Assembly: GCA_034401795.1 (NCBI GenBank)
Contig: CM067370.1
Location: 99,394,164-99,458,163 of the forward strand
Origin: Chaetoderma sp. LZ-2023a
Taxonomy: Eukaryota; Mollusca; Caudofoveata; Chaetodermatida; Chaetodermatidae
Direction: 5' to 3'
Length of the DNA stretch: 64,000 nt
The notes below the pieces were generated by a model. That model was not told the origin of the DNA. It made no database searches and worked only from the letters and a program-made list of their open reading frames with translations. This document shows positions 46,241 to 56,319 of this stretch, one piece after another. Both the position numbers and the translations under genes were made by a program. The first letter of the stretch is position 1. The number at the start of each line of letters is the position of its first letter.

Positions 46241-47837
46241 GATTTCCACGAGTAATAGTCCATTTGCAAGCAGAATGTTATATTTGACTATAACAATTAA
46301 TCGATTGAGAGCCGATAGAATGATCCATCATAGCCTGGGTACGTGCGCTATATATCCAATTTCACCCAAGTTAAGTATCCGCTGAAAGAATTTCCAAAAT
46401 GATGAGAGATTAGATTAAACATTAAGTAGGGAAAACCCCCATCTTAGGGCTAATAAAAGGGGCTGATAGTCAAGAACTTTCCTGATCCAAAGGCTATGCA
46501 TGCTACTAAAACACTGAGATCAACACACATCTCTGATATAGTAAAAACTTCGTCATCAAAGTTTGTAGCGTTTACTATCAAAATATTAACCATTTAACTC
46601 TCGAAGTTATTAGTCATAAGTTGCAACTGAAATAAGTTGAATCTGAATGAGTACCAGCAAATATGGGAGTGGCATATTTACTTATAAATCCATAAATAGG
46701 TCGCACATTTATGCTCAATTTACGTTCTAGAACGTTTGAAGATATATACGTTTTTGATACAAGGATAAAACTTATTTTCCTCTGAATTTTTAAACATCTT
46801 AACGTCTGAAGATACCACGAAAAAAACCCCTGCACAAATCTTGTCACCTCGCGGCTATGCTTAATGTGTACCTCAAAGCATCATTCGGAGAAGTGAAATT
46901 ATTAAATTGAACAGCCTAAATATTGCGTATAAAGATTGTTTTTTCCATCAAAATTAATCCTAACTTGACATAAATGTCGTCTTTATAATATATAAATCAG
47001 AATCACGTGATAATCACATGATATATAAATCACGTGATATTATCTGACCAGATCAGGTTAAAGCAAATTTTAATGAAGTATCTTAAGCGAGTACTCGGAT
47101 ATAGTTATCCTGGAATCGAAAATTCGGCAATGAGATCTACGCTTCTCGTCAGCGCCTCCAAACGGAGATTTACTTTGCCACTGGCTGGCTCGCTAACATT
47201 AGACGCGGGCTCCCAGTTTAATTATCGGGCGTTCAAGCAATTTTTCTAGAACATCGCATTACGTTTTAGATCATTTTATGTTGGTCACTCACATTACAAT
47301 ATAACCATGCAGTAATGTATATGATAAATTTTATCGCTAGATTTAGAAATCAAGTGAACGCAAGATTCTCGCTAGATTTGCAAATCAAGTGAACCTGATT
47401 ATGATAATCTGACACAGGCTTAATAGCCTATCTAACAAGAGGGTTATGTGATTACGAGGATTCAAATCAGTATCGTAATTTTGAACATCCGGGCATTCCG
47501 AGATCGTCCGACATTTGCCAATTTACGACACACTAAAGAGAATATCCCATAGCAACGCAATGTTTACATTTTTCATGAAACTAAGGGCATAAAAAAGAGT
47601 AATTTTTATAAGATATTAAATAAAAGGTAAAAAGGTTTCACGGCCCATTGCTAGTAATGTTAAATTAGCCTGCAAAAACGGCGCCAATTTAAAACCAAGA
47701 CCGAATCGCGAATTAATATGATGGTCTTGTCTTTATTGTAATATGACTGACATGACTGATCATCATAAAGTAGTTTTTCTTCAGGGGATGATCGTGGTGT
47801 ATCCAGTCCACCACGCCTGTTTGCACCACTGTCACAT

Positions 47838-48110
47838 TCTTAATAGATCCAATAACTTCCCAACCGGTATATTACATAGTTATGTAGGATACCGTATGTA
47901 GGATTCGATCCAAACCGGTATGTAGTATACCTTATGTAGGAAAGAATGATGCTCGGAAATACGTACCTAGTCAAAACTCTTAATTGATCCACTAACTTCC
48001 CAACCGGTATGTTACATATGTTATGTAGGATACCTTTCGTAGATGTTCCAAACCGGTATATAGTATACCTTTCGTAGGAACGAGCCTCATGGCTAAAATA
48101 GGATCAGAGT
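47838..48110. repeat. Two-unit tandem repeat rich in ACCGGTATG
   Basis: ACTTCCCAACCGGTATATTACATA... and ACTTCCCAACCGGTATGTTACATA... head two units near 47850 and 47993. Each has paired AACCGGTAT and ATACC(T)TT(A/C)(T/C)GTAGG words that could fold. It lies inside DIRS B, near its high-coordinate end. Confidence 0.65.
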
Positions 48111-48677
48111 TATTGACTTCACCTGGCTTGTAATGTGAAGCTGGCTCCATTTTCTTTCAACTTGGTCACAACGAACTTTCTGTTCATATTCACGTAAATT
48201 ATAAACATTTTACATAAGTACTACGACTTATTCAACAAAGACTGCTTGTACTGTGGTATTCATGAAAAATCAAATGTGGATGTAGCTCCACAAGATTATG
48301 GAATGAATAGGATTTGTTGAGATAAAAGTTAGGTGTTTCCTGTAATACAGAAAATTAATTAATGACGGCTTGGACTCGGTCGCATGCATAGTAGCATAAG
48401 TGTGCATGCTCACAGACTCGTTTATATGTTCTCTATAGGAATAGAGGAACCGGTTCCCTAGAGAAATGACTGCTTTAGAGTTAAAGAGATACTATCAAGA
48501 CTACCCATTGGAGGGATGTATCTCTGCTAACCTTGTTACAAGGGAACCCACACCATGGGAATGAATAGGTTAACATTTTCTGAGATATCTAAGTCAGGTG
48601 ACTTATAGCAAACAGTGAATTGAGTGGCTTAGTATTTTTGTTGTGTTACAAAACTCCAATTGCACATTAATTAACCA

Positions 48678-48901
48678 TTTAACCATTGAATTTAAGAAAA
48701 GTTTAATTTTCTCATAGAAAATGTCTATTTGCAGACCAAGACTATTTTTGAAAATTTACCACTGAAATGACTGGCTCGTTAAAAAGAGTCTCATTCCAAT
48801 GGTAAAATTTTCAAAAATAGTCTTCATTTGGTATGCAAATGGACATCTCTCAAGACCATGGCCGAAGCCATTTTTGGCTGATATGATGGCTAAAGGGTTA
48901 A
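48678..48901. repeat. MITE family H1, full-length copy
   Basis: Outer ends TTTAACCATTGAATTTAAGA and GATGGCTAAAGGGTTAAC. Arms TCTATTTGCAGACCAAGACT and TCATTTGGTATGCAAATGGA. It lies just outside the inverted end of DIRS B. Confidence 0.75.
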
Positions 48902-48944
48902 CCGTTTTCCTAACCTAGCAAAATAGGTAAGATATTGTGTCCTC

Positions 48945-50316
48945 TGATATCGATAGCCAGGTGAGCTAATAATAATAAATTGATAAGAAGCGAATCTTAT
49001 TAACGCATTTAATTGGAAATAATGCGCTAAGCTGTTGCTTAACAGCTGTTGCTGTCAATTGTATAACAGCAACAGCACTGTCTATGACAGCAATGGTCTT
49101 CACAATGGTGTTTACAAACTGTACACCAGCCTTTCTAATACTGGCTTTGTAACAATTTATCTCTAGACATTGGTGTGACAAGGGTTGAATAGTCATGCTG
49201 AAAACTGTTTTTTTAACAGTTCAACTGCCCTTGAATAAACTTTAATGGCCCTTAATCCCGAATTAGATCTGCCAAATTTCGATCCCTTCAGCGGTTCTGG
49301 AGAAGCTGTTTTGGCTAAAACTAGGTTAACCAAAATGGCCGCCGAACCATTTGACTAATCAAGTTCCCTTGAACAAACTTGGTTCAGCTCTTGCCCTAGA
49401 TCATATTTCATGGGGTTTGTTTCAATCCACCAAGCGGTTTCGGAGAAGATTTTTAGACGTTTCAAAAAATCGGCCAAAAATCAAGATGGCCACCGGCCAA
49501 ATTGGCCGATCGGCTTCGTTTGAACAAATTTGAATCTCTACAACCTAAGGATGCTTCCTGCCAAATATAATTGAAATCGTCTCATAAGTTCTCGAAAAGT
49601 AGACATTTTAAATTTCCCATTGCTTTAGTATGGGAGCTTTTGGCGGGAAAATGATCCAAGATGGTCACCAAACCGTTTATCCGACAGTTTTGAAAATTGC
49701 AAATTTGTGATCAGAATACCCAAAAACCCTATATAAAACCAATTTCAGCCTCAAAATCCATCAAATAAAAAAATCCAATATGGCAGCCAAACATGCTGTA
49801 TTTTGATTGGCCGACTGCACCATGTTTTTTGACGGATTAACTTCCCTTGAACAAACTTTAATGGCCTTTAGTCCCTAATCATATCTGCCAAATTTCGGCC
49901 TGATCCCTTCAGCTCTTCTGGAGAAGAGGTCATTTTCGCTAAAACTAGCTCAACCAAAATGGCCGCTGAACCATTTGGCCCATCAAGTTCCCATGAACAA
50001 ACTTGGTTCAGCTCTTGCCCTAGATCATATTTCATGGGATTTGCTTCAATCCACCAAGCGGTTTCGGAGAAGATTTTTAGACATTTCCTAAAATCGGCCC
50101 AAATCCAAATTGGTCACCGGCCAAATCGGCTTCGTTTGAACAAACGTGGATCCCTATGTCCTAAGGATACTTCCTGCCAAAGATAACTTATATCGGCCTA
50201 GTGGTTCTTGAGAAGAAGCCGTTTAAAGGAAAAAGTTGACAGATGGACAGGCGGACGGACGCCGGATGGTCGCCATGGCATAAGCTCACTTGGCCATTCT
50301 GGCCAGGTGAGCTAAA
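48945..50316. mobile_element. Modular tandem-core element type B, plus an isolated tail end
   Basis: 48945-48975 is only a tail end (ATAGCCAGGTGAGCTAATAA). From about 49200 two type B core units follow (GCCAAATTTCG...CTTCAGC at about 49273 and 49887), with CCAAGATGGTCACCAAACCG and CCGATCGGCTTCGTTTGAAC. The complete tail ends the element: GGACGGACGCCGGATGGTCG, GGCATAAGCTCACTTGGCCA, TTCTGGCCAGGTGAGCTAAA (50238-50316). No head is visible. Confidence 0.75.
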
Positions 50317-52050
50317 AACCGTGAGACGGTGTAAAACCAGTATACCGCCCTGCCCTAACAGGAGTGACTCTAAATTGCATTGCATAAATTCTTGCCTTAT
50401 GTCTACTGAGCAGGTTTCAAATACCGTGGGGTTAGTCCATTACTGCAGCTCATTAATATCCATGAAATTCACTTCACATCACCGCCGATTACCAAAAGCG
50501 GGATCCTTCTTTTTTTGTTCATTTCAAATGTATCAACTGCCTCTATAGTGTATATATATATATATACATTCATATGTAGGTCTAATTTATAGGTTTAAAT
50601 GGGCAAAATTAGCAGTTCAAACATTCAACAAACCAGTACAGTGACATTTATGGATGTACCAGCTGCTAAATATGCATTATCATCAATTCACGAAATTTGG
50701 TACCGCTATTTCACACATAACTTGGTCAGGTGAGTACATTCAAATGTTTGGAATTTGTTTAAAAATTAAAATTTTGTTCTGAAATTTCTATGATTGTATT
50801 CTGAAGTGTTATTTTATGTTGTGTTAAATTCCTGCACAAATTTGTTTAAGAGTTCTTTCACGAGTGCATTGTTTGCTTAGATTCACAAACTTCGGTACCC
50901 ATAGTATTTACAGACCTGCCTACGCCATATAAACTCAATCAGTAGTTTCTAATGGGAAAACCATGATTTTCAGTAATTTCACCATGGCAATCAGTAATGG
51001 TTTTTCAGTAGATTTCAGTCTCTCAGTAATTCAGTTTTCACATAAAGCAATTATAAAAGCATGTAAATGTACGAATTAATGAAAATTAAGCTCTTTAATT
51101 ATCACACACACCCCACAATTAAAAAAAATATCCTTCTTAGGGATGATTATTTTTGAAAATTTGTCACTGGAATGACAGGCTAAGTAAACATTTTATGGGG
51201 TTGAACCGCCCCACCACCCACCCCAATTCATCCCTATCCATAACTAAAGAAAAAAATTGGAATATCTTACTTGGTTGAGCACCCAATTTAACCCTCAAAT
51301 TTGGATATCATTACTTTACCACATACCAGTGCAAAATATTTCCATTTCCCCATGATCGCGATCTTCGGGAATTCTTAACCGAGATTTATCTCACTTTACA
51401 AATATAAATACAATTCCGCAGACAATATTTCCATGACAGCTGTCTAAACTCAACTGATTTAATGTTTGAAATTCATGAAAACAATTGATTTTTACGATAT
51501 TCAGAGAAATATTACTCAATTGTGATAAGTTCCCAGTATGTATCTCAGAGGTAGGTACGGTTATCTACACAGTTTAGTGATGTCAGTCTAGAGGTGACTG
51601 GGACCCAATCTAAACTTGCTAACTAATGTAGAAAGTCTCGTGTAGCGCAGATCGGCCAGACGGGTACGGACTGTCCTAGTTTAGCTGGGTACGGGACGAC
51701 CATTCCGGGTACGTTCCAAGCACGCCACCCCACCCTGAGTAGGATAGTACGCATGTATAAAGCCATATGAGAAAGGTTCCGGTAACACATCTAAGTCCGT
51801 GAGATCGTGTAGTGCACATGCGCGCATGTCAGAGCTTCCCTGACAACACATGTCAGCATTGGGACAATGCATACTAAAGTGTACTGGGTTTGTGCATGTA
51901 ATCCCTTTAAATTTAAAGTTCTCGTCATACCTATCAGGACAGGAATGAGACGAGGATTTCAAAACTATTTACCTTTTTAAAATTGGACCAGAAATGGCCC
52001 GAGTTATCCTAATTTAGCGCATTGAAATTATTTTCAAAATATTACTGGGA
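50317..52050. other. Mostly unrecognised; (TA)n and H1 fragment
   Basis: (TA)n at 50549-50566. 50960-51060 has several TCAGTAAT words. 51131-51190 is an H1 fragment (TTTTTGAAAATTTGTCACTG). 51680-51960 is GC-richer with a Cys-rich 93-codon minus frame that I cannot assign to a family. Confidence 0.4.
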
Positions 52051-52093
52051 TGTTGTAAACGCGTGTATGTACTAAATGAATGGGGAAGATGCC

Positions 52094-52205
52094 TATCACG
52101 TGATAGCATCCTCACCCTTTCTATCTGCACGCTGATTGGCTACAGATCGCCCCCTGATTGGCTGGGCATCCTGCCTCTGACATCACAAGTAGTATAAAAG
52201 GAGCG
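52094..52205 (+). promoter_or_regulatory. Strong TATA promoter block
   Basis: In order: the palindrome TATCACGTGATA (E-box CACGTG at 52097-52102), two inverted CCAAT boxes (ATTGG at 52135 and 52157, 22 bp apart), a CRE-like TGACATCA (52178-52185) and TATAAAAG (52193-52200). Spacing is that of an RNA polymerase II core promoter directed to the right, with a start expected near 52225. It could serve a host gene or be the U3 part of an old LTR; no matching second LTR was found. Confidence 0.6.
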
Positions 52206-53480
52206 AAAAATCAAGAATTGAGACCACACTTCGGCGAGAGAGAACAAGTGGTAGGTTGTGTGGCCAGAGCAGTGCAAGACGCGAGCAACTGCTTACTGAC
52301 TGTGGCTCCCTATTAGCCACAGCAGTGCCTCTCGGATTTCAGTTCTTAGTCTCTGGCCCACAATTGGAGCATCCGCATCTAAGTTTTTGTAAGCGCTCGG
52401 ACGGCCATCTGGGGGCAACTAATTAAACAGAAGAGTCCCTCACTACCAACACTTCAGAGGAGCCTTCCTGCGGATGGGACTCGCAGCCCCGATGTAATTT
52501 CTCCAGTATGTAGAATGAGTGGTGAATCTTGGTGGACAACTAGTCAGAAGTGGCAATCAAATTCCGCTCGGCATGTCGTGTGTTAATTAACCTTTAGGCC
52601 GCGGTCTGGTGGGACTCTGCCTGGTATGCCTCAAGAGCAATGTGGTGTATCCAGGAATGTACATGCATTGTTTAATTATAAATTTCAACAGTAGCCCTTG
52701 ATGTTACGGGCAACCTTCAAACTTCCATTACCAGATGGACATTTTCAACAATCTGCTTAATTATTGGTATTAGCTATTATGACTATCTAGTATGTCCACT
52801 ACAGTCATTCTTCTTCACCATCTTTGAGAGTGAGCCGCATCAACAGTTCACCTGCGGAGATTTCCCAGTAACTCCGGATTCGTGCCATCTCACGTCCCTC
52901 ATCTGTGACGCAGCATCTACAGTGATTTATGAACCTTTTCCGTACCGATGACTAATAGGTACTCATTTAGCTATTGTATTTATTCATTTCTTTACAGGTA
53001 CTGATGACTAACAGGTACCGCCCCACTCGTCTCAGAATGCATTTTATAATTAATATCCTTTACAGTAAATATTATCCTTATTTTTGTGCTTATGACTATC
53101 AAGCACCGCAAGGTCCTATGACCTGGATTATTCTCAATACTGTGATAGTTAGCCATCCTAGTTACTTGTTTTGTTTATTTTATATAAAACACTAGGACCG
53201 CAGTACGCTAGGCTATAATATACAGCAACAATAAATCTGCATCACTTTTGGCCGAGCATCAATTTTACACTGAGGTCACTGTTCATGTTCTTATTGTGTG
53301 AACCTGACGTGTGATCGACTAAACCTGGCTATTCTAGCTCGATAGGATAGGTTTAAAAGTAGTTAGGGACAACCACTCATTAGGAGACATTTGTGTAAGC
53401 CTCTTTTCTGGAAGTAGCGGATATGTAACACCGCACACCGGCTAGATTGTGTAAAATTGGCCAGATATCTTAGGGCCTCT
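52206..53480 (+). other. Presumed transcribed region downstream of the promoter; no CDS recognised
   Basis: GC-richer than its surroundings for the first 500 bp. 52300-52322 is a hairpin (CTGTGGCT...AGCCACAG, 7-base loop) that would lie about 80 nt into the transcript. Later there are GTACCGATGACTAATAGGTA and GTACTGATGACTAACAGGTA near-repeats (52940-53010) and an AATAAA at 53230-53235. Long frames are absent. Promoter, hairpin and polyadenylation signal together would fit either a non-coding transcript or a degraded LTR unit. Confidence 0.35.
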
Positions 53481-53767
53481 TATTATATTGAGTGATTGTC
53501 TCTTTCTATGCTCCTCCAGCCGCAAAGCTTATTAATTATCTGGAACTCCCGTCGACACAGTGGCATGATCCGACTTGGGAAACTATTGGGGTTTCCAAGC
53601 GGTGAAGACCAGTGTCGATTTTGCATACACCTCCTCTGTATCTTCGGATACCACTTAGCATAGATAACCCTGCCAAAATAGGAAGCACTGCGAAAAGATA
53701 TTATTTTTAAATAGCCAGCAGTGCATCTCTGGGCATCCTGGAACTTAACCCTAATGACAGGCAAATG

Positions 53768-53863
53768 TTATTTCACTGGAGCCGGATCTCGAAATGATTC
53801 GCCTCCGACACACCGAGTGACCTTTTTGCCAACTCTCTTCCTCCGCTTCGGCGTTGAAGGCAT
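53768..53863 (-). CDS. Short basic frame, possible first exon
   Basis: ATG 53863 opens a 31-codon frame (MPSTPKRRKRVGKKVTRCVG...) with a nuclear-localisation-like basic run, in CpG-richer DNA. A 94-codon frame on the same strand (53483-53764) follows in another phase. No clear donor is present (AAAAAG|GTCACT is weak). Could be the N-terminus of a nuclear protein or chance. Confidence 0.2.
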   Translation of the reverse strand: MPSTPKRRKRVGKKVTRCVGGESFRDPAPVK

Positions 53864-54183
53864 TTTCCTGTGATGGAGGCACGCACGACATACTTTCCTC
53901 TCGCAACAATATTTTAGTATGGGGAATAATGGTTTATATTAAACTACATAAGTGACCTCATTAGGATGATCCCTTGCAGGGATACCTCACGAATATATAC
54001 AGATCGGTGAGGTACCTCTGACGAATCCATGTTAGCAAGACACCAACTTAGTTCTATGTACTGTATATTTTCTCTCTCATGCTAACAGACGAATACCATT
54101 GTTTGTATAGTACGTATATTTTTCTTAAATTATCATGTCTGGGCTCATAAATTGAGTCATGGACCATCATACTGCTGACACTA

Positions 54184-54447
54184 ATAGTTGGGACGAGACA
54201 GTGAGGTTAAATTTCGGTGGCAATGGTCGCACGGCTCTAGAAGTCGGTCTTTGTACTTTTCGGAAATTCGCGATACGGGATCCGTAACCCCGAGAACCGT
54301 AGCTAACCAGCCCTCCCACGCATGCTGTACATGCGGTGCAACGGTACGGAGCAGTAGAATGGACAAGAGCATAACCCCGTCAGCTACACTCGCTGCAGTT
54401 ATGACATTTTGCGAAACTGACGAGATTTCATGTTTGTTGACATCTTA
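54184..54447 (-). CDS. Candidate exon with one membrane segment
   Basis: The minus frame is open for about 88 codons from roughly 54447 to TAG 54184-54186. It reads SQNVITAASVADGVMLLSIL, LLRTVAPHVQ, then WLATVLGVTDPVSRISEKYK and CDHCHRNL. There is a hydrophobic segment around VMLLSILLL and a CxxC pair. GC content is near 50%, against about 36% around it. The plus strand is also open for 89 codons here, so strand and reality are uncertain. No family is recognised. Confidence 0.28.
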
Positions 54448-54714
54448 TGAGAAATGACAGGTACTATTACTCAACGCGATGATTAGCGCCGATTGTTTAG
54501 TTATCAATGTGTGCGACAAGTTCGAGGTGAGGCTTGTTTTGCTGCCGGCGTTTATTGCACAGCGCTGACGGCGGAAACTTGTTTTAATAAGTTTCCGTAA
54601 TTCTTAACGCCTGACCGTATTACCATAATTCACCCATTTTGTCTTATCCGTAGTTTTGAAGAGCCGACTGTAGTACCGCATTTTGGATGTTATTTCCGTC
54701 AAAATACGGACAAT

Positions 54715-54815
54715 CTGTATTGGTAATAGGGGTTTAACGATACACCTAGCTGATGATGTGATACGATCTCGATATGGTTCTCACGATAGGATACGTATAG
54801 ATACACGTCATTTTT
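54715..54815. repeat. TATCG-rich dispersed element fragment
   Basis: TAACGATACACC followed by GTGATACGATCTCGATATGG and ACGATAGGATACG. The inverted counterpart at 61740-61835 (GATCGATACGG ... TATCGCGATGCAGTGATGAA, TTGTTACACCC) has the same GGGTGTAACNAT end. Probably ends of a non-autonomous DNA transposon. Confidence 0.5.
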
Positions 54816-54819
54816 CTTA

Positions 54820-55439
54820 TTGTAGAATACAGAATCTTCAACAACAAAAAAAAATCATTAAATCTCAGACATTTTAGCAAAGCTTTGCACTCAAATTATA
54901 TTCAAAATATTCAACTGCTTCTGCTCAGTTGTATGACTGTCTTGAAAAGGATGTTAATGAGACTAGAACCCTGTAATGTGGTAATGACCACTGGAAGAAT
55001 ATTTTGGAATTTGAAAACTTACTACTGGCCAGTACTGGGTAGCACTGAAATCATGCTGGAATGGTTGGCTAATAAATAATAATTTCTTTGCTATGTAGTA
55101 TGATTAATGAACAGCTAAACAATAAATAACACATTTTTGAAAATCTAAATTAGGTTTAATAAACTTTAATTGAGAACAACATTCAAAATTCAATAATCAG
55201 TTAATCACCCTCAAACTTCTCCATGGCGAGAAAGGACAACAAATATTTTCACGATGTTCTACTGAATTAGTCTAAATCTGGAATAAAACACAATTGTGAA
55301 GTTTATTTGTTGAAATGAATGTTTGCGATGAGATTTTGCAATGGCTTACATAATGCACTTATGAACAATTCTATTCCCGTTGTTGGTGATTGTACATTGT
55401 ATTTGTACGAAATTATGAGGATGATGCTAGCTCCATCTA
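54820..55439. other. No recognisable gene
   Basis: AT-rich; a possible H2 arm (TTCAAAATATTCAACTGCTT) at about 54900-54920. Nothing else is supported. Confidence 0.4.
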
Positions 55440-56319
55440 TTAAATCCCCCCCACAGACCTCTTGCGGGTTGGTCTGTTGTTTATTAATCACTATAAAAGC
55501 ATACTTACCGTTCACTCACTACTTGCTAAATCAATTATCTGCATTTAGCTACCAGAATAAGATTGTTATGCTTGCATACACTCCTCCCCATGCCTATTCA
55601 TATAAATATGGACCCTCAACCAGGCTACTGGTTAGGTCCATCTCCAGTATATTAACTGATATAGACTGGCACCAGTCTATACTCACTCCATAGTGACGCC
55701 TGTAACTAAGCTCGCTTGCGCATGCGCACTGGAGCCCAAATAGGAAACAGATTCACTTTTCTGAATTTAAGTGCCAAATATTATAGGCAAATTCTCAAAT
55801 CAATTCCACACGGGGTGGCTGAGGCCAGGTCGTAGTGATTGAATGGTAAGTATGTTTTTATAGTGGTTAATAAAACAACGGACCAACCCACAAGGGGGGG
55901 GGGGGGTCTGTGGGGGGTTGCTATTACACCACAAAAACATCCATTACCATTCAATCACTACTTGCTAAACCCATAGATTTGGTCAGTGCCCCAATAAAAA
56001 CATTAGGTGGGAGGCGATTTGAGAATTAACAAACAAGGATAAAAATCAAACCAATATTATCCAAATGTTAATAACATAACATAATAGTGCATTTAAATCA
56101 ATCACACCGTGATTATCAAATAAGGAAAACTTGAACTTAAAGAGATAAATAAAAACCAAAATAAACTCACCATTTCTTACAGACGCACAGTCTTAGCGAA
56201 AATGGCGAGATGTGCTTGGTAAATGGTCTTCAGCTATTTTGGTTAAAATCGTAATATTACGAAAGGAGGCTGCTGCACTCTGATCTTTCAGATAAAAGGT
56301 TGTAAGAGGATTCAGATTT

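Larger units (their letters stand above)
41560..48655 (-). mobile_element. DIRS-like element B (broken)
   Basis: 41642-41910 and 48353-48618 are inverted copies about 98% alike. The low end also has a GTGAATTGAGTGGTAAGTAT hairpin paired with CACTCAATTCA, the same plan as in family A (GTGATTGAACGGTAAGTAT), though the sequences differ. On the minus strand, remnants of the recombinase C-terminus (VKAHDVRGMA near 42480) and an RNase H-like HIPGRMIFLVAHLL (43626-43916) remain. No reverse transcriptase can be read. The interior is heavily decayed with many breaks. A LINE fragment lies inside. Confidence 0.65.

Noticed and set aside
40643-48975. One giant modular element from the head at 40643 to the tail at 48945
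   Set aside because: The interval is filled by a separate DIRS element and H1/H2 copies, and the tail piece adjoins other modular DNA; treated as independent fragments.
51681-51962. 93-codon Cys-rich minus frame
   Set aside because: No recognisable cysteine pattern or family and no splice signals; GC-rich context alone keeps it open.
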